The notes beneath the pieces were generated by a model. It was not told the origin of the DNA, made no database searches, and saw only the letters and a program-made list of their open reading frames with translations. A DNA stretch of 64,000 nucleotides, from assembly GCA_009746045.1 (NCBI GenBank), contig RPFO01000070.1, forward strand, positions 1 to 64,000. The letters are read 5' to 3'. The position numbers and the translations under genes are program-made. This DNA is from Mesostigma viride. Lineage: Eukaryota > Streptophyta > Mesostigmatophyceae > Mesostigmatales > Mesostigmataceae. Positions 32,601 to 42,319 of this stretch are shown in pieces. Every line of letters starts with the position of its first letter. Position 1 is the first letter of the stretch.

Positions 32601-35600
32601 TGCCACTTCACACACCCGTGCTGGGCCGCTTGCGCACGCAGGTGGTGGTCGGGCGCGGCTTTGTGGTGCCCCCCTTCAGCATGCTGTCTATGTCCAAGCA
32701 GAAGGTTGTGCACGACAATGACAGCGATGACGAGCTGGAGTATGCGACCGCGGGGGGGGGGAACAGCGTTTGTAAGTATAAGGATGGGGGCATGGTACCA
32801 GCGTGTGTAAGGATGGGGGCATGGGTCCAGCGTGTGTGGGTATCCGGGGGATGCGGGGGTGGGGTGGGAACAGTTCCCGCATATGTGGGTATTCGGGAGG
32901 TGAGTTGGCATTTGATGATGGCAGGGCCAGCATGTGTGAGTTGAAGGGGGGGCAAATGACATGGGCCAGTGTCGTTGTGAGTATGTGTGTAGGGCAGTTG
33001 GCATGGGGCTCATGTACCCTGCTCATGGTGGGCACTATCAGGGCAGGGTGGGCATGTCGGGAGGAGCAGCTGGCACAGCTGGTGGATCCGCGCGAAGAGC
33101 CGTGTGCGGGGGGGGGGGGGGGGGGGGGGGGCACCTGTGTAGGGAGATGCAAGACAGGATCCCAGGTCGCAGCCGGTGCTTGTTGTGGGAACCAGACCGC
33201 CTGTGGAGATCTTCCCGTAGCATGACGGCGACTTGGCTTAGGTTCTTATGAGCTGGGCGCAACATTAACCACCACTGTGCGTGTTGCCTTACCATCACCT
33301 CCCTTGGCGTTAGCACCGTCCATGGTAACTTGCCGTTATCGCTTGATGGTGTGGATGTGGTTGCCTTGCGACACGCCTTGTGCTGGTGCAGCGGATAGGA
33401 GTGAAGGCAGCAGCAAGGAGGATGAGGACGAGGAGGAGGAAGAAGAAGAGGACGAGGACGAGGAGGGCAGCCGGCGCCGCCCAGGGGAGGGCGACGGGGC
33501 ATCGGGCGCGCAGGCGGGGGCCGGTGCGGGCGGCAGTAAGGAGCTCAGTGACGGGGAGCAGCCGCCAGAGAAGCTGTGGGACGAGAAGGTGGTGAGTGCT
33601 TCATGTATAATGGGTTTGATGGAGGTTGCAGGCGGGTGCATGGGTAGGACTTGTGGCCGTGGGACGAGAAATGGGCTGTGAGTGCTTGGAATGACATCAG
33701 AAGGCGTGCGCGGGCCAGGGAGTCGTGGGGGGTGGGAGAACAAGGTGGTAAAAGCTGGAATGGGCATCACCTACTGTGCACGCATGCACCCTGGCACAGC
33801 ACGCTTACTTGAAAAATCTTATCATTCTTTCTACTACATAATGCCCGGTTGGAATAAATAGATCGCCTTATCACTACTATCATTATCATATTTATCATAT
33901 TTATCATCTTAATCATCTTAATCATCATTATCATCAGGTTGTCTCGTTGGTATCCCATGACGACGGCAGGTTGGCCGGTTGACATGACCATCTTCGGGTT
34001 GTCTCGTTGGTGTCCCATGACGACCGCAGGTTGGCCCGTTGACATGACCATCTTCGGGTTGTCTCGTTGGTGTCCCATGACGACCGCAGGTTGGCCGGTT
34101 GACATGACCATCTTTGGGTTGTCTCGTTGGTGTCCCATGACGACCGCAGGTGGGCCCCGGCGGGCGCGGCCACGCGTGGACCCGCAAACTAACACCTGGC
34201 CAGGAGGACGAGGAGCTCTTATTCTCGTCGCTGTATCCCGCGCCCCCCGCGCTGGCCCGCATCCTCTCCTTTTTGGACAAGCTGCCCAGCAAGGAGGGGG
34301 AGGAGGCTGCGGCGGCGCAGGCCGCGGTGCGCCAGGGTGGCGCTGAGGCGTCAGACGAGGAGGTCGACGAGGATCGCATTTTTGTGACCGAGGTAAGGGG
34401 GGTTGGAGGCTTTTTTTTTCCCACCAACATTTACATACCTAAGTGAGGTTAGCTGTCTCTTCCGTCATTCGGATACAAGCATTTGTTTAAATTAGGTTTT
34501 GGTGAATGGTTTCTTTGATGTGATAGTAACTGCAAGGGGGAGGCGGGCGAGGATAACCCTGTTTGTGACCGAGGTGGCTGGTGTGGATGTGTGTGGGGGG
34601 GATATTTGATTATGTAGATGTTTCACGTTTACCAACTGTGTTTACTCATCGTCGCATGTGGGCGTGCTCGGGGCCCAAATACCCCTCACCGCGGCTCACT
34701 CGCGCGTCTCTTCCCCGCGCAACATGTTGGCCCATTTAGGCGCCACGCGTATCCACATGTTGGGACGGCTCCTCATCCACACACCCTACCCCTGACCTTG
34801 TACCCACTTCTGCCTGCCTTGAACAACCCTACCTTGTTCCCGCCCCCCCACCCCACCCACACCAGCTGGAGGAGACGTTCCTGCGTGGCGTCGACCAGAA
34901 CCTGGACCTGGACAATGTGGTGCTCGAGCTGCACGGATTGAAGTGAGTGTTTGGGGGGGGGGGGAGTAAGGTAACTGGGAGGGCGGAACGTGTAGAAGTA
35001 AGTGCAGAGATGGTAGCGTTTATTAGAAAAATGGAACAGGTAGAAGTGCGGAGATGGTAGCATTATTAGAAAAATGGAACAGGTAGAAGTAAGTGCGGAG
35101 ATGGTAGCATTATTAGAAAAATGGAACAGGTGGAATTCAGTGCGGGGTTAGTAGCATTATTAGAAAAAATGGAACAGGTTGAAGTGAGTGTGGGGGCCTT
35201 AAGTAGTGCTAGAAAGATTCAAGGGTTGAAGTCATTTCATTCTCCAAGATGCCCGCTTGGTGATCGCTTTCGACTTTCACTAGTCAAGTACCCACATGGC
35301 TGCATGGGGAGGCTGTAAAACATCATCAAATGCTTCTAACCTGTGGAAGAAAGAGCTCTGCAACGTGGGTGGAGGCAACAGCGCCCGGTTCCGCAAGGCC
35401 TAGCCTTCTTTTCCCCACAAACCCCGCGGCACTTGCTGTGCAACGCATTCGACAAGCCAAACATGGCCATGCTCGGCTCGTTGTGTCAACTCACCCTTGG
35501 TGAGGAGTCTTTACACTCGCGTCCACACGCAGCTTGCGCCCACTACCCTTGGCGTTGCCTAAGAGGAAACCGGAAGGAAAGTGGAATTAAACCTAAGGAC

Positions 35601-38600
35601 AGTGGAACCCAGCCTCTTGCGCAAAATGGAAAGGGTCTGCTTGCGAAGCGGGCAACTCCCCTCACACCCTCAACCCCTTGCACTCCACAACCACATTCCT
35701 CGCCCCCCGCCCGTCCCAGGATGGCGTACAACCGCTCGTTTGCCGAGTGCGCGGGCGTCCTTTTCCGCCTCGTCATTAAGCTGGCGCTCGACACCCACAA
35801 GCCGGCCGCAGGCACCAGTGCGTGGGTGGGCAAGGGGCGGGCATTCTTGCCAGTGGGCCATGGCCTGGTCCGTTGGGATGTGCAAATACTGCAGATAGAG
35901 TGGAGCCAACGTGGGTTGCTGGGGGCATGACACGTGGCAATGGCCTAGCTGGCACAAAACAGCCGTGCAGGGGTCACCGTCGTGGGTCTGTTTGCTTACC
36001 GTGAAACAATCATCTTGGCTTGTCTCGGTACTTGTTAAGGGGAACAACCCACAAGATATTCGCAGGCACCTCCTTCAGAGTCATGATGAGACATCATCTG
36101 ACGAGGCATCATCTTATGAGTCCTCTTAAGAGCGTGAGCAGCCCACGAGATGTTTGTGGGCATTGTCATAATATATGGTATCCGTTGTCTCACTTTGTAA
36201 GGCCTCATCTTGCCATAATAGGGCATCTTGTTTGGCTTGTAGTCTGGCCAAGCACGGGGTGCCTTTTGGGGTACATCCGGGGCATGCTTGTGGGAATCTG
36301 CATACCCTTGCCTTTTAGATGGTCCAGGTGGGAAACATGTTTGAACGGCAGGCTCGAGCTACCATGGTCCGGATTCTCCCGATTTCTGGCCTGCGCTGGT
36401 TGTCTCTTTGATGTTTGAACCACCAAGTGTTGGAACCACAAGTGGGTAGACAGGAGCACCAGGGTATCCCCGATCGGTGCGTTCCAATTTATTCTTTATC
36501 ACCACCGATCTCGCTTGTGGATCCATGGTACGACGTGATGGACAATGTGGAGGCTCGTGCCATGCCACTTGTGTGGAGGCATGGGCCTCCAGGGATGGTT
36601 TTGGTGCCACCGCCCGCCCACCCTGCCCGCACCACCAACCATCCACATTATTGCTTAGGGTTCTGTCCTCAAGTAGGGTTTGCAAACCCATTCAATGGTT
36701 GCAGGCATTATCTCAAAGAGTGTCGTTCTGGTTGTGTTACCTTATACCACCATGACGAGCAACTTGCTTTCAGCCTGGCTATCTAACACCTTTCCACTTC
36801 AGGGCTATCTAAGGCCCTTATTGGAAGCCCTTTGGGGTTTGTGGCGACCTGTCCAATGCACAAGCGTGCTGGAATATGCATGCCCTGTCCCCTTATGAGA
36901 CCCATGCGCACATAACAGTTGAACGACGAGTGGGTGGGCAGAAAGGTGATGTCGTCTGCCACCGATGTTGTTTGTGAATTCTTGACGTCGTCTGCCACTT
37001 GCTTGAAGGTGTGTGGGTCTCCAAGCATTTTGTTTAGACCGCCGGCGCCACTACCTGCCCACCCGGCCCGCACCGCATCCTGCCGTCCCTACCCATAAAT
37101 AACAAAATGATTTCTGCTGGTTGATGTGCCCCCTTTCCCCCCCCGCTCCCCAGAGGCGCTGTTGCAGGGCATCGAGGCGTCAATCAAGCGCTGGGCGCCG
37201 CTTCTGCGCCGCTTTATGACCACGGAGGACGACCAGGTGGGTGACAGCTGGCGCGCACTGCAGGTTTTTTTTTGTCGCGGGCGCCTATGCTGTCGAGGGG
37301 GGAATTGGGTGTGGGCGCGCCTGGTGTGCCCTGTCAACCGGTGGCCTGCATGAAGCCATGACTAGACCTTTGGGGCTCCACCTCACACCCTGCTTCTGTG
37401 GCAGCCGAGCGCTGCTTACTTTTGACTCTTTACCCTCCCTGTTTTAGGCACATGTTTCCCCGGCACATTTTTTCACATTCTCCAGCGCCTCGACTGCTGA
37501 CATGGAGGTGAATCCATAAGTATACCAGCAATTTCAGCACGCAGCACCTACCACTTTCTGTGGTCGTGGGGCATCTGCCTCTCACTGCGCATGGGAAGGG
37601 GTCCCCTGTTGGTTGGATGCGAGTTGCGTCGATGCCACGGCACTTGGTGGGTGCCTCAGGGTCCGATACTGTCTTGTTTCTGTGTGCAGCTGACGAAAGG
37701 TGGCAGAGTCATCTGTGGTGATGGATCTGGCTGGGCAGGGTCACCATCTCTCGTGCATGTGCCTGTGTGTGCTGCCTGTGCGTGCACACGCACGTCGCAT
37801 GCATGTGTGGATGTATGTGGGTGTCTTGCTGTCAGTATGCCCCACACGGTCAATTCACCTATTGATACAAGGGCAATTCACCTCGTCTCTATCAATTCCA
37901 TGCCTCCATGTCTTACCGTGCATCCTCTCACCACTTCCACTATTTATCACCTCGCGGGTATTCCTCCCTTACATACAAACTCTCTATGAAGTAGGGGTCG
38001 AAGGTTCGTGTACTGGTACCCACGTGACGCAGTCTATGTGATTAATGCGGACTTTCTGCGTTCCTTGACCTGCCTCGGCCTGCCTGCCTATTGATCCCTG
38101 CCCATGCCCATGCCCCCATTCCTGCTTGCATCCGCGCTGCTCCCTCCGCTCTGCCCCAGGTGGAGATCATCCTCTCCTTTGAGGAGTATTGCGAGGATGA
38201 GGACGACCTGCCTGAGGGTCAACCGCGTCTGCTCTCGGGTGTATTCTCACAGGTTAGGGGGGGGGGGGGGAAAGGGGGGGGGGGGGGGGGGGGGGGGGGG
38301 AGGGGGGGAGGGGGGGGAGGGGGGGGGGGGGGGGGGGGAGGGGGGGAGGGGGGGGGGGAGGGGGGGAGGGGGGGGGAGGGGGGGAGGGGGGGGGGGGGGG
38401 GGGAGGGGGGGGGGGGGGGGAGGGGGGGAGGGGGGGGAGGGGGGGGGGGGGGGGGGGGGGAGGGGGGGGAAAGGGGGGGGGGGGGGAGGGGAGGCGGGGC
38501 ACCTTCTCGCAGGTGATTGCTTGTAAGTGAGGGCGCGCCTTTTTGCAGGGAAAGGGATGCGAGGGGGAGGAGGAGCAGGTGGAAGGGGCCAGGGGGGCAC

Positions 38601-39744
38601 TTGTTTGACTATGGCCACCAATATTTAAGCTGCTCCATTCACTGATCCGCTCAAAAAGCCGTCCGTGGCTTTTGGTCCCTGCTCCACCTCCCCAGCTGCT
38701 CGCTGAAGGTGGTCAGCAGCGACGCAATTGATGCACTGATCAAGTACTCGCTACGCTGTGTGTGGTCCCTGTCCCTTGCTCCCTACCCTGCCCACAGGTG
38801 CTCCAAATCATGTACTCGCTCGAGGTGATCAGTGGCGACGCGGTACTCAAGTGGGCTGAGGAGAAGACGCACGCGGCCGAAGAGGACAAGCGATACCTGG
38901 CCAAGTGCACGCGATTCCTCGAGGTGGGCTAAAGGGGGGTGGGGGGGTGGGTTGCCGGGGGGGGGGAGTGATCCTGTACACGGGCTAGCAGCTGCATAAC
39001 CGAGGAATATCGTTTCTTTTCATGTGCTTGCTTCCGCATCGTTGGCATGCTGGAGGGTGGTCCTGTGCAACCACAATTCCATGAAGGAGCTGTTTGGAAC
39101 CGCATTTGCTTGAGCAAGTCTGTCCCATGGATGTCATGCATTTTACTATTTTAAGCAAAAAGTTCCCTGATTGTGTTTTTTATGATTTGGATGTCTTGGA
39201 GGGGGGTGGCGTCTGCAATCCATATGGAACTGATCCGAGAACTCATCCGCAAGTGTTTGGGCCCAGTGGCCAGAGGCAGTAATCTTCTCCATCTGTGTCC
39301 GCACGGATGGCCAAAGTTGCACTACGCTGACCTGGATATGACTCAAATAATGAAGTTTCCAGGGAGGAAACGTTGTCAGCATGATCTCTCAATTTGTACA
39401 TGTTTTCTCTGGTCTTCTAGCACAGTGAAGGCACTGGGTGACTCGCCGCTTTCTGCAAACTACGCATGGTGTGGTGCCAATCGTAACATTTTTCCCTGCT
39501 GCTGCCAGTGCTCGTTACAAAGCGCCCCTGCTGCGTCTAGTACCTCATGCCTCACCAATCTTCCATGGCTGTCTGGCTGGTGGCCTGTCTGGCTCGTGGC
39601 GTGACAGTGGCTGAACGAATCAGAGGAGTCCGAGGACGAAGAGGACGAAGATGAAGAGGAAAAAGAATCTGAAGATGATGATGAAGAGGAGGAAAAGAAG
39701 CCAGCGGCGGCGAAACCCGCACCAACGCCGGCAGCGCCTGCCAA

Positions 39745-39777
<33 letters not shown>

Positions 39778-39961
39778 GGATGACGATGACGATGACGATG
39801 AGGAGGAGGACGAGGAGGAGGAAGAGGAAGAGGATGAAGGGAGCCCAAGGAAGGCACCCGCGAAAAAGCCGGAGCCAGCAGCAAGCACAGGGGCAGCCAA
39901 GGGACCGGCAGCGGCTGCCGAGGAGGAATCAGAAGAGTCGGAAGAGGAGGGAGATGAATAG
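29662..39961 (+). CDS. EIF2B5: Translation initiation factor eIF2B, epsilon (catalytic) subunit
   Basis: Eleven exons: 29662-30628, 31884-32146, 32642-32771, 33392-33591, 34204-34392, 34866-34942, 35720-35817, 37154-37236, 38160-38252, 38798-38923, 39608-39961. All are GT-AG in matching phase and give 859 aa. It is the GDP/GTP exchange subunit for eIF2 in the cytosol. Domains: nucleotidyltransferase-like (AVVLADTFSQRFYPITEEMP, KVLLPLCNVPLINYTLEWLY; ~1-320); left-handed beta-helix repeats (DVTIARSAMVDRNCVLGRG to GARVEPGSIISHR; ~323-455); an acidic Glu/Asp insert (exon 4); LDLDNVVLELHGLKMAYN; and a W2/HEAT exchange domain ending LKWAEEKTH…CTRFLE and WLNESEESEDEE. Human epsilon stops about there (721 aa). 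Here ~105 more residues follow: a poly-Ala run between long Asp/Glu blocks. Exon 1 carries its own good ATG. Minisatellites fill several introns. Confidence 0.93.
30629..30860 (+). repeat. ~36-bp minisatellite spanning the exon-1 donor of eIF2B epsilon
   Basis: About five units of GTGCGTGCGCTAGCTCTAGT plus GGGCAAGGGGGGCG. At 30720-30755 the exon end itself (AAGGAGGATGGTGCGTGC) is repeated, so the intron holds a second copy of the donor. Confidence 0.8.
31005..31375 (+). repeat. ~360-bp (GGGAGGGGGT)n G-rich array in intron 1
   Basis: About 35 units of GGGGTGGGAC or GGGGTGGGAG, occasionally shortened. The G-rich strand is the sense strand. The remaining intron between 31375 and 31883 shows only an 18-bp TCTTATTGACTAGACG-type duplication near 31748-31786. 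Confidence 0.9.
32763..33132 (+). repeat. Donor-containing repeats and G run in eIF2B epsilon intron 3
   Basis: The exon-3 donor region (AGCGTTTGTAAGTATAAGGA then TGGGGGCATGG) is repeated at once as AGCGTGTGTAAGGATGGGGG and then in decaying form to ~32960. A run of about 26 G follows at 33106-33131. Confidence 0.75.
33938..34160 (+). repeat. 60-bp minisatellite, four copies, in eIF2B epsilon intron 4
   Basis: Units start GTTGTCTCGTTGGTGTCCCA and continue with TGACGACCGCAGGTTGGCCG then GTTGACATGACCATCTT. Copies lie at 33938, 33998, 34058 and 34118 (last incomplete). Each carries a CCGCAGGT acceptor-like site. Confidence 0.92.
34548..34575 (+). repeat. Duplicated 3' end of eIF2B epsilon exon 5 inside intron 5
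   Basis: GCGAGGAT…GTTTGTGACCGAGGTGG repeats the exon end at 34366-34394 (GACGAGGAT…TTTGTGACCGAGGTAA), including the splice-donor GT. About 180 bp separate the two. Confidence 0.75.
34985..35196 (+). repeat. ~47-bp minisatellite in eIF2B epsilon intron 6
   Basis: Four to five units containing GTAAGTGCGGAGATGGTAGC and ATTATTAGAAAAATGGAACA. The last unit ends TTGAAGTGAGTGTGGGGG, almost the exon-6 end plus donor (ATTGAAGTGAGTGTTTGG at 34938). Confidence 0.85.
36343..36413 (+). repeat. ACCATGGTCCGG-family repeat in eIF2B epsilon intron 7
   Basis: It starts GAACGGCAGGCTCGAGCTAC, continues CATGGTCCGGATTCTCCCGA and ends CTGCGCTGGTTGTCTCTTTG. This is the best-preserved core of the family, nearly identical to 26312-26370. 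Confidence 0.8.
38253..38500 (+). repeat. ~240-bp (G)n/A tract directly after the exon-9 donor
   Basis: Runs of 6 to about 25 G separated by single A begin within the splice donor (GTTAGGGGGG) and fill the first half of intron 9. Run lengths in such a tract are easily misread by sequencing. Confidence 0.9.
38665..38797 (+). repeat. Decayed duplicate of the acceptor and start of exon 10 (W2 domain)
   Basis: 38670-38745 (TTTTGGTCCCTGCTCC, CCCAG, then CTGCTCGCTGAAGGTGGTCA … GATCAAG) resembles 38770-38860 (TGTGGTCCCTGTCCC, CACAG, GTGCTCC…CTCGCTCGAGGTGATCAG…CTCAAG). The first copy lacks about 11 bases and is out of frame, so it is not a usable exon. Confidence 0.65.
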
Positions 39962-40119
39962 GCAATAGAGCAGTTGAATGTGGGAGCACATGCTCCTTTG
40001 CTTGGGAATGCATTATCAGGAGCAAGCTGATTAGTACTTGGAGCAGGGCATTCACGGTCGGATATTGTTAGTGCATGCCTGAGGTTTTCCCTAGAGGCAG
40101 GGGGGAGCTTTCATGGGTA

Positions 40120-40125
40120 AATAAA
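40120..40125 (+). terminator. AATAAA poly(A) signal candidate of eIF2B epsilon
   Basis: AATAAA lies 159 nt after the stop codon in a GGGTAAATAAAAGC context. No TGTAA is seen in the first 370 nt downstream. Confidence 0.4.
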
Positions 40126-40432
40126 AGCTTTTTCCTTGTCCATTTCCATACAGCAAAGCTGTTCCGCCCAACTCTTGCTTCAAAGGGTTCAATAGTAGTA
40201 ACAACTTTCTCAATACTGTTTTGGAGTCGTCACAGCTGATAAGCATACTCTAGCAAATGCGTCTTAGAAGGATGAAGCGCTCATGCTAGAATTCAAACTT
40301 GTACAGTATGACGTTAATGCATGGGGCCCGGCCAGGCGTGGAAGATCTGAGCCCTGCCGTCGGCCATGCACGCAACTGACGCTAGGCTAGCTCGCGCATG
40401 TGGCGCATACCTAAACTTACATATATATAGGA

Positions 40433-41317
40433 GTGTGGGCTCGGCGTACCTTCGTGCTCTTCCCATGGCCCCCCCATTCGCCTTGGCTCCCAGCCACTAC
40501 TCGGTGGCGCTCCGGCACCAGCTATTTGCCCCGCAGCCTCTTGTTCCGGCCGGGCGGCCTTGTGGTAGCTGTGGGCAGCCGCTGGATCCCACGGGGACTC
40601 ACTACCTTGCCTGCATGGGGGCCAACAGAATCAGAATTGGTATTTGTATTTGCACACTGTCCTCCTGACGGTGGTGCTCGCCATGATTCGGTCGGTTTTC
40701 CCCCACGCGAACATCCGGTCCGAGGATGCGGATGGCGCTGCCTTCTATTCCCCCAACCACCGGCCTGACATCGTGGTGCTGGACTTTGAGGGGGGTGGCC
40801 GGCATCTGCTTATTGACGTTTCGGTGGCGCGGCCCTTGGCTCTTAGCCACGTGGCTGGGGCCTCCCTCACGGCAGGTTACACGGCGGACCGGGCGGAGCG
40901 GGCCAAGCTCCTGGCCTACGGCGACGTCGGGCACCATCGTGTGGTGCCCTTTGTCCTGGAGGAGTTTGGGGCCATGGGGCCCCTGACCTCCGCCTTCTTC
41001 AAGGAGTGTTGCCGGCTCCGGGAGGACCGGCTGGACCTGGAGGGCCAGCGGGCCCCATGGTCGGCGCGGACCTGGACGTCATATTGGCGTCAGCGCTTGT
41101 CGGTGGCGCTGACTCGGGCCATGGCTGACATCATGCTCCGCCGTACGCGGGCTGATTTTGCGGTGCAGCAGGGCTATTAGGTTCCTCCCGTTAGGCGTTT
41201 CCATTGGTCTTATCGTAGTATAGAGCTTTGACATGGCTCTGTATATAGGTTTATAGCTGGGCGTTTGCTTTGGTTTGAGTGATTTCACTCTGCTGTAAGT
41301 AATTATATTTTTAATAT
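40433..41317 (+). pseudogene. 5'-truncated LINE with restriction-like endonuclease domain, copy 1
   Basis: It encodes VGSAYLRALPMAPPFALAPS, a CCHC knuckle CGSCGQPLDPTGTHYLAC, RPDIVVLDFEGGGRHLLIDV, AKLLAYGDVGHHRVVPFVLE and the end RTRADFAVQQGY. The Cys/His finger followed by PD…D is the layout of the restriction-like endonuclease of R2/NeSL/Dualen-type non-LTR elements, which cuts target DNA for reverse transcription. One base is missing near 40620 relative to the copy at 57531, so the frame is broken. The 3' UTR ends TAATTATATTTTTAATATAT. It is flanked by ATATATATAGGA at 40421-40432 and 41318-41329. Confidence 0.75.
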
Positions 41318-41329
41318 ATATATATAGGA

Positions 41330-41803
41330 CTCTTAGCCACGTGGCTGGGGCCTCCCTCACGGCAGGTTACACGGCGGACCGGGCGGAGCGGGCCAAGCTC
41401 CTGGCCTACGGCGACGTCGGGCACCATCGTGTGGTGCCCTTTGTCCTGGAGGAGTTTGGTGCCATGGGGCCCCTGACCTCCGCCTTCTTCAAGGAGTGTT
41501 GCCGGCTCCGGGAGGACCGGCTGGACCTGGAGGGCCAGCGGGCCCCATGGTCGGCGCGGACCTGGACGTCATATTGGCGTCAGCGCTTGTCGGTGGCGCT
41601 GACTCGGGCCATGGCTGACATCATGCTCCGCCGTACGCGGGCTGATTTTGCGGTGCAGCAGGGCTATTAGGTTCCTCCCGTTAGGCGTTTCCATTGGTCT
41701 TATCGTAGTATAGAGCTTTGACATGGCTCTGTATATAGGTTTATAGCTGGGCGTTTGCTTTGGTTTGAGTGATTTCACTCTGCTGTAAGTAATTATATTT
41801 TTA
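41330..41803 (+). pseudogene. Same LINE, shorter copy 2, in tandem with copy 1
   Basis: Nearly identical (about one substitution) to 40840-41317, covering the C-terminal 109 codons and 3' UTR. It ends in ATATATATAGGA at 41804-41815, the same 12-mer that precedes and follows copy 1. Either a second insertion at the same site or a tandem duplication explains it. Confidence 0.8.
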
Positions 41804-42319
41804 ATATATATAGGAAAAGTGCATGCCTGAGTAATGCTACTATTACGTGAGACGCCATGCCCTAGCAATTGCCTAGCCATAATCATCTTCCACCCCATGC
41901 CAGGCCTCTTTAGATATGCATGATACATCACGCATGGTACGTGGCGCAGGTGCACCAGCCTTGTGCACCCAGAGTAGGTGGCAGTTTACATCCTCCACCT
42001 GCAGGTTGTAGCTCAGATTATATTAAAAACAATATGTCAGTGTTCCCTTTTTCCTTCTTAGGTGTGTGTGTGTGTGTATGTTTTTCTATAAACCTTTTTG
42101 GTTTTGTTACCATCTATCTCCCTCCATGCAGGTCTTCCTACAGATACCCACGCAGCTCCGGCCCGCGGTCTTCGCGTCTTTCCTCTCAGACAACTACCCT
42201 AGTCCTTCCACGTACGGCGTTGGATCACCATGGGTCGATCCACCGGAATAGTTGTCTCACTAGCTTAATATGCCCCTTCGATCAGGGATATGTGTTATAA
42301 ATACCATGCCAACGGAGAT

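Noticed and set aside
33336-33770. Minus-strand Ser/Pro-rich frame opposite eIF2B epsilon exon 4
   Set aside because: Shadow of the Glu/Asp-rich coding exon on the plus strand.
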